Origin: Prodigiosinella confusarubida
GTDB lineage: Bacteria > Pseudomonadota > Gammaproteobacteria > Enterobacterales > Enterobacteriaceae
DNA: 64,000 nt
Assembly (NCBI RefSeq): GCF_002847015.1
Contig: NZ_CP025085.1
Coordinates: 1,736,001 to 1,800,000 of the forward strand
Direction: 5' to 3'
The position numbers were made by a program, and so were the translations under genes. Positions 36,605 to 46,600 of this stretch are shown here, in pieces. The notes beneath the pieces are model-generated. The model saw only the letters and a list, made by a program, of their open reading frames with translations. It had not been told where the DNA came from and made no database searches. Positions within the stretch are counted from its first letter, which is position 1, and each line of letters begins with the position of its first letter.

Positions 36605-36700
36605 GTTTTACCTGACCTTGATTTACGCTATGGGGTAATCCCCCGGCGTGACCGAGGGAACCAACGCTATTGACTGGACAAGCCATGCGCTTTCCGGTGA

Positions 36701-38125
36701 TTATTTGTGGTTACCGGCGGTGGCTGTAGCGATAATGCTACCCATTTTTGTGGGATTGGGGTCCTCGCGGTGTTTGACGGCGTTACGTGCCCAGGCTTCG
36801 AGTTTCACCCTATCTTTCTGGAAGATCATCATGTGTGTCGAGCCACCGAATTCGAAACGGCCTATCTCGGTGCCGCGAGTAATACTGACCGGGGCCGCAC
36901 CCTCCTCGACGATAAAAGTGCTGGGATCGATGATGCAGCTGGAGACCTCCACCATTCCGATGCAGATGAGCGCAATATAGCCACATGATTTGTGTTTGAA
37001 GATAAAGATGGCACGGGTGGCGACGTGACCCAGATAGGGTTGTGATTCGGTTCCTTCCCAGGTGCCTTGGTCTTCCCCCTGTCCGGGGCGCTGGGCGAAA
37101 TAGGTTCCCGGTTCTACCCACGACCGTACCAGAAAGCCATCAAGCGGTGAATTCCAGCGGTGATAGTGTGTAGCAGACAAGAACCCCTGATAGATCTGAC
37201 CGCCTTCAAACAGTTTCGCCCATTGCCGCTGGCCTCCGAACAGATCGAGCAAGAAGTAGTTCATGTCCTTGGCCCAGAATTGACTTTCCAGCTTAATCTT
37301 GTTGGCGTATTTCCAGGGGGTAGTTTCACAACCGATATCGATCTGGGTTTTAGGATCGCCATGGAATGGCCGTGCGCCTTTCACAAACTGACGGAGAAAG
37401 AAGGCATTCCATGAATCAAAGCCATATCCCGGTTTACTGGGGTCGTGTTCCATCTCTTTCCATACACCTGCTTTATGAGCCGCCTTGGATATCCATGACC
37501 CCGGTTTTTCCGGGTGTTGAATGTCGAGCTTGTCGAGAGAGTCGCTGCTCTTGAGGAACGTATTCCACGCGTTAAGCACCGGTTTGAATTGCTGATTGAA
37601 GGCGGCGTCGTGGAACAAGGCAACACCGGCTTCGGTTCCCATCGCGACGGAGAGGAACGCATTCATCGGTGTACCTACCTGTGCGGTGGTATTGAAGGAC
37701 GATGACGTAGTGATGATTTCATTGAGGATCTCGAAGAAGCTGTCATATCCCTCAATCCAGATGGCATCACCGTCTTTTTTGATCTCGGTTCTGGTCTCTT
37801 TAGGCAGGGAGGCGATAAACGCATTGGACTGTTCGATCATTGATGTCAGCCACATGCGGTATACACTGTGAGACGTAACCCAGTTTTTGAATTCCTGCAT
37901 GACGGGTTGTAATGGAGCAAGCGTATTGGCCTTTTTCTTGGCGGCAATATGATGACGAAGCGGGATAAGGAATTTAGCGGTTGCCCATACGCGGTTGGGA
38001 ACCCAAAAACCCATCTGAATCGGGCCTGCGTTATCCAGAGTGAGTAGGCCGGATTGGCTTCCTTCGTGATGGGCGTCAGTGGATGAAGAATGTGTGTGTG
38101 AAGCCTGATTTTTAGTGCGAGCCAT
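36701..38125 (-). CDS. phosphatidylserine-decarboxylase-family enzyme with PSDC domain (PsiD-like)
   Basis: A 474-residue protein. The N-terminal part (FKNWVTSHSVYRMWLTSMIE) fits the PSDC domain found in fungal PsiD tryptophan decarboxylases and their bacterial relatives. The C-terminal part is the PSD catalytic domain: SATHYHRWNSPLDG, and the self-cleavage site RFEFGGSTHMMIFQ, where GGST takes the place of the LGST of true phosphatidylserine decarboxylase and its Ser becomes the pyruvoyl cofactor. Lacking the membrane-anchoring N terminus of Psd, it is probably soluble and may decarboxylate free aromatic amino acids. The start at 38125 follows AGAGGAAATATT; an earlier in-frame start lacks this. 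Confidence 0.8.
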   Translation of the reverse strand: MARTKNQASHTHSSSTDAHHEGSQSGLLTLDNAGPIQMGFWVPNRVWATAKFLIPLRHHIAAKKKANTLAPLQPVMQEFKNWVTSHSVYRMWLTSMIEQSNAFIASLPKETRTEIKKDGDAIWIEGYDSFFEILNEIITTSSSFNTTAQVGTPMNAFLSVAMGTEAGVALFHDAAFNQQFKPVLNAWNTFLKSSDSLDKLDIQHPEKPGSWISKAAHKAGVWKEMEHDPSKPGYGFDSWNAFFLRQFVKGARPFHGDPKTQIDIGCETTPWKYANKIKLESQFWAKDMNYFLLDLFGGQRQWAKLFEGGQIYQGFLSATHYHRWNSPLDGFLVRSWVEPGTYFAQRPGQGEDQGTWEGTESQPYLGHVATRAIFIFKHKSCGYIALICIGMVEVSSCIIDPSTFIVEEGAAPVSITRGTEIGRFEFGGSTHMMIFQKDRVKLEAWARNAVKHREDPNPTKMGSIIATATAGNHK

Positions 38126-38771
38126 AATATTTCCTCTTGATTCTGGTACGCTACCGCCCTTGACTGAATACGCCAATAGCCGGACGGTTTATTAATTCAA
38201 ACGACCTCTTCATATTAAAAATAGGTGGATTCCAGGTAATGGCAAGCGCGACAGCGTGAACGTATTTTCTTGGTGCCGCGTAATTTTCATTCCTACCAGT
38301 AGCACACTGACGAGCGCTACTGATATATCTCATCGCTGTCGATAATTTAGTGCTTGGATTGTAAATAATAAAAGCACCCTCCATAAAAAAACGAAACACC
38401 AGGAAATCGTTATTATTTATAATTGTTACTCTGTTATCTATTATTTCAGTAACATAAAACCAACATTGCAATTGATTTGTAATTTAAATAAAGTAAGTAA
38501 AACTAATGACAAAGCATAATAAAAAGTAACCTTTATTAAAAAATACACAATTCAAAATATTTAGATAGTGTAATTGATTGATATTATTTAATTTTATTTA
38601 ATTTCATAACATTAATTTCAATTAGTTTTTTCGTGAAAATTTTAATGGGTCAGCGTGCCGTACTTCATATAATCTTTACGGCGTTGCCAATGAACGGCAA
38701 GCATGTCGTCGCATCATGTTGAGTGCATTGGAAGAGAGGAATAAGTTCCAGTGTATTTACAGGAGTAATAG
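38126..38771. other. AT-rich intergenic region, divergent promoters
   Basis: About 650 bases, very AT-rich (especially 38490-38640), between the divergent PsiD-like and DUF4336 genes. A 106-codon minus-strand frame at 38151-38471 has no ribosome site and no recognisable family. The low GC is compatible with a silenced, acquired region. Confidence 0.4.
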
Positions 38772-39467
38772 ATGAATAAAATTGGTGAGAATATTTGGGT
38801 TTTCAACGGTGAAACGGTTTCTTTTTTTACGCTACCTTATTCAACCCGGATGACGGTGGTACGTTTATCTGATGGCACGCTTTGGGTGCATAGTCCAATC
38901 CGGTTGGAGGCGCATCTACAGAAACAAGTCGATGAACTGGGGATTGTCAGTTATTTGGTGGCGCCGAATCAGCTTCATCATCTGTTCCTCAAAGACTGGC
39001 AGCAGCATTATCCGGATGCACAAGTATTCGGTACTCATGAGGTTCAACAGAAACGTCAGGACATTATTTTTGATGGTATTTTTACGCCTTCATTTAATGC
39101 GCCGTGGTCGGAGGATATAGACCAGCTGTTATTTACCGGCTCGCCAGCCATGGAAGAGTGCGTATTTTTCCATAAACCATCAAAAGCCCTTATCGTGACT
39201 GACTTAATCGAAAATTTTGCGCCAGAATCGTTTAGTCCACTGAAGCGCTTATTGGCAAAGGAAGCCGGTATATTGGCGCCTGATGGACAAATGCCGTTGG
39301 ACTGGCGTTTAAGTTTTATGCTTAACAAATCGGAAGCCAGGCAGCATATGGAAAAGATCCTGAATTGGCATCCGCAGACGATAATCATGGCGCATGGGAT
39401 CATCATCGATCATGACGCAGAACCGTTTTTACGGCGTTCATTTCACTGGTTAAGCCTGGAGCAATAA
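38772..39467 (+). CDS. DUF4336 protein (metallo-beta-lactamase-like fold)
   Basis: A 231-residue protein matching the DUF4336 family: MTVVRLSDGTLWVHSPIRLE, LVAPNQLHHLFLKDWQQHYP and ALIVTDLIENF. These correspond to strands of a metallo-beta-lactamase-like sandwich, with HxxxxxxW in place of the usual HxHxDH, so the metal site is reduced. Function unknown. AGGAG precedes the ATG. It faces away from the PsiD-like operon and ends before a broken exporter gene on the other strand. Confidence 0.82.
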   Translation: MNKIGENIWVFNGETVSFFTLPYSTRMTVVRLSDGTLWVHSPIRLEAHLQKQVDELGIVSYLVAPNQLHHLFLKDWQQHYPDAQVFGTHEVQQKRQDIIFDGIFTPSFNAPWSEDIDQLLFTGSPAMEECVFFHKPSKALIVTDLIENFAPESFSPLKRLLAKEAGILAPDGQMPLDWRLSFMLNKSEARQHMEKILNWHPQTIIMAHGIIIDHDAEPFLRRSFHWLSLEQ

Positions 39468-39502
39468 TCTTGTTCCTCCGCCGATACACCATTACATCGC
39501 GC

Positions 39503-39634
39503 TTATTGCGCTGAGGACGCCAGTTTTATGCCGAGTAAAACAAAGGCAAAGGCAAAACTTCGGCGCATCCAGATCAGCATGGATGGGCGCGAGATGACGA
39601 CCAGCAGTGAGGTGAGTAAAAAATCGAATGTCAT
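39503..39634 (-). pseudogene. internally deleted LysE/RhtB amino-acid exporter remnant
   Basis: A 43-codon frame joins the LysE-type N terminus (MTFDFLLTSLLVVI) to a LysE-type C terminus (WMRRSFAFAFVLLGIKLASS). The middle ~150 residues, including the other helices, are gone. The ATG still overlaps the stop of the B3/B4-domain gene (TGATG), as expected if an intact exporter once completed the operon with that gene and the AraC regulator. Confidence 0.65.
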
Positions 39635-40302
39635 CAGCACTTCCCTCTGATGAGGGTGGGATGAGATGTGGCGTTATTAAGCACGCTCTGCAAAGCATCC
39701 AGCAGGCGGGGAATATCATCTTGCGCTGTTGAGTGCATGGCCTCAGCCACTATCAATATCGTGGTACTTCCATGATCGATGGCCGAGTAGCCGCTCTGGC
39801 GATTTGTCCAGCGTCTGGCATGCGCCCGGTCGGCATCGTCGGAAAAAATCACTTCCCCCTTATCTGGATGTTCAATGTCGCCCGAAAAGGGTTGATAAAC
39901 CTCGTTGCCTCTGGCGTGGCGGACCATCAGGTCGCCGGATACGCAATCAAGGTCAAATACGGCGACAGGAATGCCAAAAGCAAGAGAAATGGCATTACAC
40001 AGGTCAATCAATGGATTGATCTGCGGTAGTTCGCCTTCTTTACGAAACCGACGCAACAGGGCTTCAGCGGCACAACGATACTGTGTCGGTTTCAGCTTCA
40101 TTTTGGTAAACGCCTTGCGCCAGGCCTGAATTTCTGGCCATTCTCCTTCGTGCGCCAGGCATAGTCGGTTTGTGGCGATGCGATAGAATTGATTGATTAG
40201 CGGTGTGAAATCGCCTCTATTGATGAAACCTGCCAACTGAATCGTGCCGGTTATACGCTCAGGAAAACGTTGTTTCATCTCATCTGTGTAACTCAGTTTC
40301 AT
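39634..40302 (-). CDS. B3/B4 (tRNA-editing-like) domain protein
   Basis: A 222-residue protein resembling the free-standing B3/B4 domain of phenylalanyl-tRNA synthetase beta chain. Key family features are AWRKAFTKMKLKPTQYRCAA, NPLIDLCNAISLAFGIPVAV (central motif), GEVIFSDDADRAHARRWTNR and TTILIVAEAM. Such proteins may edit mischarged tRNAs or bind free amino acids. It commonly sits beside an AraC regulator and a LysE exporter, as here, where the exporter is broken. Confidence 0.85.
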   Translation of the reverse strand: MKLSYTDEMKQRFPERITGTIQLAGFINRGDFTPLINQFYRIATNRLCLAHEGEWPEIQAWRKAFTKMKLKPTQYRCAAEALLRRFRKEGELPQINPLIDLCNAISLAFGIPVAVFDLDCVSGDLMVRHARGNEVYQPFSGDIEHPDKGEVIFSDDADRAHARRWTNRQSGYSAIDHGSTTILIVAEAMHSTAQDDIPRLLDALQSVLNNATSHPTLIRGKC

Positions 40303-40401
40303 ATGCCCACCTGCCGATTGACCGAATGCGTATTTTTATCCTCGGTCCATCATCGCCATCGCTGAAGTGCGCGTCTTGAATAAAATTGCAGGTTGAACAG
40401 A

Positions 40402-41205
40402 TTAGGTTTGTGACATTTTAAAACGACCTGGCGGTATTCCGATTTGCCGTGTAAAAGCCCGTGTCATATGGCTTTGATCAGCAAAACCCGCATCCAGGGC
40501 GGCTTCGCTGAGACTTTTACCGGACAGCAATAACTGTCGGGCGAGCTGCACCCGACGTTGTATCAGATAAGCATGTGGTGTAATTCCCAGCTCACGGGTA
40601 AACGCCCGCAGTAATTGGAAGCGGCTGATACCGATGGTTTCGGCGAGTTCCGCCAAAGAGGTGAGTTGCTCCGGGGCGTCATCGAGGCGCTGGCGTACTT
40701 TGTCAATATCTGGCGTGGTGTGTTCCGTTTTGGTGTGTTGGGTACTATGTGCATTCAGAACGTGATTGAGTAGCAGTAAGCCGTGTTCCTCCACCATGAG
40801 CGGCTCAGCGAGGGTATCGGTTACGCTGACGAAAAATTGAGAGAAAAGCCGTGAGAGGATGGGGTCGTACACGGCGGGTCGCGTGAGTTCGATATCTCCG
40901 CTGATGTCATGAGGCAGGTAGTGTTCCAACAACGAAGGGGTGAAGTAGAGCATCCGCCATGTTCGTAGCTGTTTGCCAATGGGCGAACCGTCATGGATTT
41001 CACCGGGATTAACCATAATGGCGTTACCGGGGCCGGCCTCAATCAATCCTTTGCCACTCCATGAGCGATGCCCGCCGCGGGCAATAACGCCAATGCCAAA
41101 TTGTTCATGGGCATGGCGAGGAAAGCTGATATCAGAAGCCAAATACATCGCTTCCAAACCGGGCATCAGCGTACGGTAAGGGTGTGATTGGTTGATTCTG
41201 CTCAT
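40402..41205 (-). CDS. AraC-family transcriptional regulator
   Basis: A 267-residue regulator with an N-terminal cupin-like sensor domain (FPRHAHEQFGIGVIARGGHR; NPGEIHDGSPIG) and a C-terminal AraC double helix-turn-helix (LAELAETIGISRFQLLRAFT; LSEAALDAGFADQSHMTRAF). It precedes the B3/B4 and LysE-remnant genes in the same direction and probably activated them in response to an amino acid. Confidence 0.88.
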   Translation of the reverse strand: MSRINQSHPYRTLMPGLEAMYLASDISFPRHAHEQFGIGVIARGGHRSWSGKGLIEAGPGNAIMVNPGEIHDGSPIGKQLRTWRMLYFTPSLLEHYLPHDISGDIELTRPAVYDPILSRLFSQFFVSVTDTLAEPLMVEEHGLLLLNHVLNAHSTQHTKTEHTTPDIDKVRQRLDDAPEQLTSLAELAETIGISRFQLLRAFTRELGITPHAYLIQRRVQLARQLLLSGKSLSEAALDAGFADQSHMTRAFTRQIGIPPGRFKMSQT

Positions 41206-41322
41206 GCCCAGTCCTCTGACAGAATAATGTTTATATAAATAGCATAATTCAGCCGCAGCGATAGCGTATCTGTAATGAGTGTGGCAGGCGGGGAAGGCGG
41301 CTTTGAGGTCGGCACTATAATG

Positions 41323-41350
41323 AAAAGCACCACAACGTCTGTTGCGGTGC
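41323..41350 (-). terminator. intrinsic terminator of budC
   Basis: On the minus strand GCACCGCAAC-AGAC-GTTGTGGTGC forms a ten-base stem with one wobble, followed by TTTTC. It lies 21 bases after the reductase stop codon. Confidence 0.7.
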
Positions 41351-41370
41351 CGAAGAATGAAAAAATAATA

Positions 41371-42477
<1,107 letters not shown>

Positions 42478-43299
42478 TTAATTGGGTCTTACCGGATAAA
42501 CCCCTTCTACGGCAATACACATTTTTAGTCCCAGACTGGGTGACTGCGTTGAAACAGGTATTGAGGCAGTTGAATTAGGGCCTACAGCAACCGCACCACC
42601 TGTAATTGTTGAAACTGTGGTCGTCGTGGCGGCCGTGCCTGCATTACCTGTAGTGCTGACTTTGGCCGGTAACATGGCCGGGCCCGCTGCACTGGGGTCA
42701 GTGGTGGTATACGGACCGTTGAAGACAACACTTAATGAACCTGATTTACCGCTGAGTCCACTCAGATAACCGGTCTGCCCGGTGCCCAACGTTGGTGTGG
42801 TGCCTGTGCTGGTACTCACCGGCAAGTAGGCACTCACGTTTAAATTTCCCGTCGTGGCTGGGATATTCACTGTCTGAGACCCACTAACTGGCGTAAATAC
42901 TGCTGGGTGAGTATGTGCGGGAAGCTGGTTGGAAACTAATGTCGTCGTCGAACTTCCATATCGTTGTCCCCATTCTGTGTCTAATTGTGCGCCATATGAG
43001 CCTGGATAGCCTGCACCTATGGCTGAACGACCGCGTAAATCGGGTAAGGCGAAGTTGTTGCCCGAGCCGCCATAGGTATAACCAAACAGTGAATAAAGCG
43101 CCTGATAAGAATTGACGAGAAGTTGCCGGCCATCGGCAGGGAGGTAACCATTCGGACAATAGTTGAAGGAGAAAGTACAGACCTCACCAATAAACGGTTC
43201 GGTGCCACAGGCTGATGCGAAAGCTGGCGTGATACCTATACCTGCAACCAGCACGATAGCCGGAGAAACAGGTAGCAATTGTGTCATTTTCTTTAACAT
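42478..43299 (-). CDS. secreted phage tail-collar domain protein (MdpB-like)
   Basis: A 273-residue protein with a signal peptide (LLPVSPAIVLVAGIGITPAF then ASA). The mature part is a tail-collar domain: FIGEVCTFSFNYCPNGYLPA, YQALYSLFGYTYGGSGNNFA and LPDLRGRSAIG, followed by a Thr/Ser/Gly-rich stretch and SLGLKMCIAVEG at the end. Such stand-alone collar proteins (microcystin-dependent protein type) occur outside prophages. No other phage genes are near. It is divergent from the giant DUF4347 gene, and the pairing may be functional. Confidence 0.82.
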   Translation of the reverse strand: MLKKMTQLLPVSPAIVLVAGIGITPAFASACGTEPFIGEVCTFSFNYCPNGYLPADGRQLLVNSYQALYSLFGYTYGGSGNNFALPDLRGRSAIGAGYPGSYGAQLDTEWGQRYGSSTTTLVSNQLPAHTHPAVFTPVSGSQTVNIPATTGNLNVSAYLPVSTSTGTTPTLGTGQTGYLSGLSGKSGSLSVVFNGPYTTTDPSAAGPAMLPAKVSTTGNAGTAATTTTVSTITGGAVAVGPNSTASIPVSTQSPSLGLKMCIAVEGVYPVRPN

Positions 43300-43641
43300 T
43301 TCCGGATCTCCTAATTATGTCTATTTGTGACATAAAGTGTCTAAACTTTAATGTCCACGATATCATTATTCAGTGTAGTTGATGGAAATGTGCATAACCT
43401 TTTCAGTTAATGCGTTTTATTGGAATGTGACTCCCCTCTATTTAGTAAGTAAAAGGTAAATATTTTTTAATAAATATTTCTATTTATTGGTGCTAAATGC
43501 TAAATAAATACCATTATAGAGAGATGAGTGTGCATGTCTTCTTATGCGATTGCCTTGTCTCTGAGCGGTGTTCATTTCACTCTGAGAACACAAAGTGTAG
43601 TGAAATTATCCGGCGCGGTATGGGAATAGAGGGGTAATGCA
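43300..43641. other. divergent promoter region, collar protein / DUF4347 gene
   Basis: About 340 AT-rich bases that should hold the promoters of both divergent genes. GAGGGG lies just before the DUF4347 ATG. I see no clear operator. Confidence 0.4.
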
Positions 43642-46600
43642 ATGTTATGGCGTAATTGGTTTACTCATTCAAAACTTAACAGTCAGGCTCCTGTAAATCA
43701 TGTAATGCCGGTTTCTCAGCCGCTGGCTTATATGCTTGAGCCGCGGATGTTATTTGATGGGGCAGTCGCCGCCACTGTTGCTGATACTGCGGCAACAACG
43801 TCGGATGCTGCGGCAACAGCGTCGGATACTGCGACAACAACGTCGGATACCGATAACTCTGGCACCGATACGCATTCAACAGAAAACACCACGCAAGATA
43901 GCAGTGATCAATCAACTTCCAGTGCTGCGACCAGTGATAGTGCAGTGGCGACAGAGAGCGCCACCACCGGACACAAAGAAGTGGCCTTTGTGGATACTTC
44001 CGTTGAGGACTATGAAACTCTGGTGGCGGGCATCGATTCGAGTGTAGAAGTGGTGTTGATTGATGGTAGTGAAGATGGCTTGCAGCAGATTGCCGCCTGG
44101 GCGTCGACACACAGCGGTTATGATGCCATTCATATTTTCTCGCATGGTTCTGAAGGAACACTGAATCTCGGGAGTACGCTGTTAACCAGCGCGTCGCTGG
44201 AGTCGTCTGATGTTCAGGCGGAACTTGCCACGATTGGCCGTGCGTTGACTGCTGACGGTGATTTGCTGCTTTATGGTTGTGATGTGGCGGAGGGGAGTGA
44301 GGGTCAGGCATTTATCACCTCGCTTTCTATTGCTACTGGCGCGGATGTAGCGGCATCAACTGACGCGACGGGGCCGCTGTCCGAAGGCGGGAACTGGAAT
44401 CTGGAAAGCCAGACTGGTGATATCGAAACCAGCAGCATCGCCGTTGATAATTATGACCATTTTCTGGCTACCTCAGCGACCTTTGGGTTTGAAGCGGATA
44501 CCACTGGTGTGGGAACGACAACTGTAACCCAAACGGTAAGCGGCGAAACGTTAACTATTACCTCGACGACAGTCTCGATAGTTGATAGCAGCACGACATC
44601 CGGACAGGATATTAGTGGTACTGTCACTTTATCAACGGATTACGGAACGGCTCTTGAAACGCAACTCGTCTTCTCTGTGTCGGGAAAGGTTTTTGATTTT
44701 TCCTCCATTACGATTTTTAACGTCAATACCAACGATACCTTCACATTTACGGCGTCCAACGGGGCGACATACTCGGTGCTTATTACCGCCGGGGAAACCA
44801 AAACCGTCGATCTCAGTGCGAATACCGATTTTCAGGGCGTATCCAGCGTCACAATAACTGCCACTGATCCCTATGCTATTGATTTCGATGATGTGGCCTT
44901 GAGCAATATCCAGTCGCCAGGGCCTACGATTACGTCCGCCACTTATGATGCCAGTACCAATGTGCTGACGGTGACCGGTGCCGATATGGTCACGGGCGAT
45001 AGTATTGACCCCACCAAACTGACACTGACCGGTGAAGGCGGCAATACCTATACGTTGACCAGCAGTACAGTAACAGCCACCAGCGCCACCAGTTTCTCTA
45101 TCACCTTGAATGCGGTTGACCAATTGAATGTGGAAGGGTTACTGAATAAGGACGGAACGTCATCTGCTGACAGTACCACGCTTAATCTGGCCGCCGCAGC
45201 CAGTTGGGATACCAGCCAGACCACATCGGCGGATCTGACGGGCAATGGTATTACTGTCAGTAATGTTCAAACGCCGACAATTACTTCATCAACTTATGAT
45301 GAAACAACCGGCGTACTGACGGTTACCGGTACCAACATGGTCAAACAGGTCGGCGCTAACAATGATGTCGATATTACGAAGCTGACTTTCACCGGGGAAG
45401 GCGGTGCCACTTATACGCTCACCAGTGATACCAGCAGTGTGGAAATTACCAGTGCCACATCGTTCACCGTGACATTGGGTTCGACCGACAAAGCCAGTGT
45501 TGACGCCTTGCTGGACCAGAACGGAACCTCTTCTAGCAGTAGCACTACCTATAACCTGGCGGCGGCGGATGACTGGAACGGGACGATCACCGGCGGCAGC
45601 ATTGCGGATCTCACCGGCAATGGCATTACCGTCAGTGGCGTCAATGCCGCACCTGTGGTCAGTAATCTTAACGGCGACAGTGTAAGCTTCACCGAAGGCG
45701 GCAGCACGGTATTGCTCGATTCCGGCAGCGATAGCACGGTGACCGATGCGGATTCTACAGATTTCAACGGTGGCAACGTTACGGTCTCTATCACAGCCAA
45801 TGGCGTGAGTGGCGAAGACGTGCTGGGGATTGTGGATCAGGGCACTGAAGCCGGGCAAATCGGTCTGTCTGGCAGTAGTGTGTTGTATGGTGGCGTTGTC
45901 ATTGGGACTTACACCGGTGGCAGCAGTGGCAGCGATTTGGTGGTGACGCTTAATAGCAGCGCCACCCCCACAGCGGTGCAGGCATTATTGCGTACCTTGA
46001 ATTATCAGAATACCAATACCTCTGATCCTTCAACGTCTACCCGTACCGTCAGTATCACGGTGAATGATGGCGACGGGGGGACCAGTAACAGCTCCAGCGT
46101 TTCGGTGAGTGTGGTGGGGGTCAATGATGCGCCGACTGTCACCGCGACCGGTAATGATCCATCGTATAACGAGAATGGTAGCGCGGTGGATCTGTTCAGT
46201 TCAGTGACCGTCAGTACCGTGGAAGCCGGGCAAACCATTACGCAATTAATACTTACCGTGAGCAACCTGAGTGATGGCAGCAGTGAAGTTCTGGTGGTGG
46301 ACGGTAGCAGCATCGCTCTCACTAACGGTAACAGCGGCACCACGGCTACCAACAGCATGAGCTATAGTGTCAGTGTTACGGGCAGCACGGCAACCGTGAC
46401 ATTCGGTAGTGTCGCGGGGATAAGCAGTGCAGCGGCCACTACCTTGGTGGATGGCATGAGTTACCGAAACGACAGTGAAAATCCTACTAGCGCCAGCCGG
46501 GTGGTCACATTAACCAGCGTGACTGATAACGGGGGTACCAGTAATAGTGGTGTAGATACATCATCATTGTCATTAACGTCAACCGTAACTGTGACGGCGA

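Noticed and set aside
38151-38471. 106-codon minus-strand frame upstream of the PsiD-like gene
   Set aside because: No ribosome site, no recognisable family and AT-rich composition; it overlaps the upstream part of the decarboxylase frame.
42478-43299. Tail-collar gene as sign of a prophage
   Set aside because: It has a secretion signal peptide, and no integrase, capsid, tail or lysis genes occur nearby.
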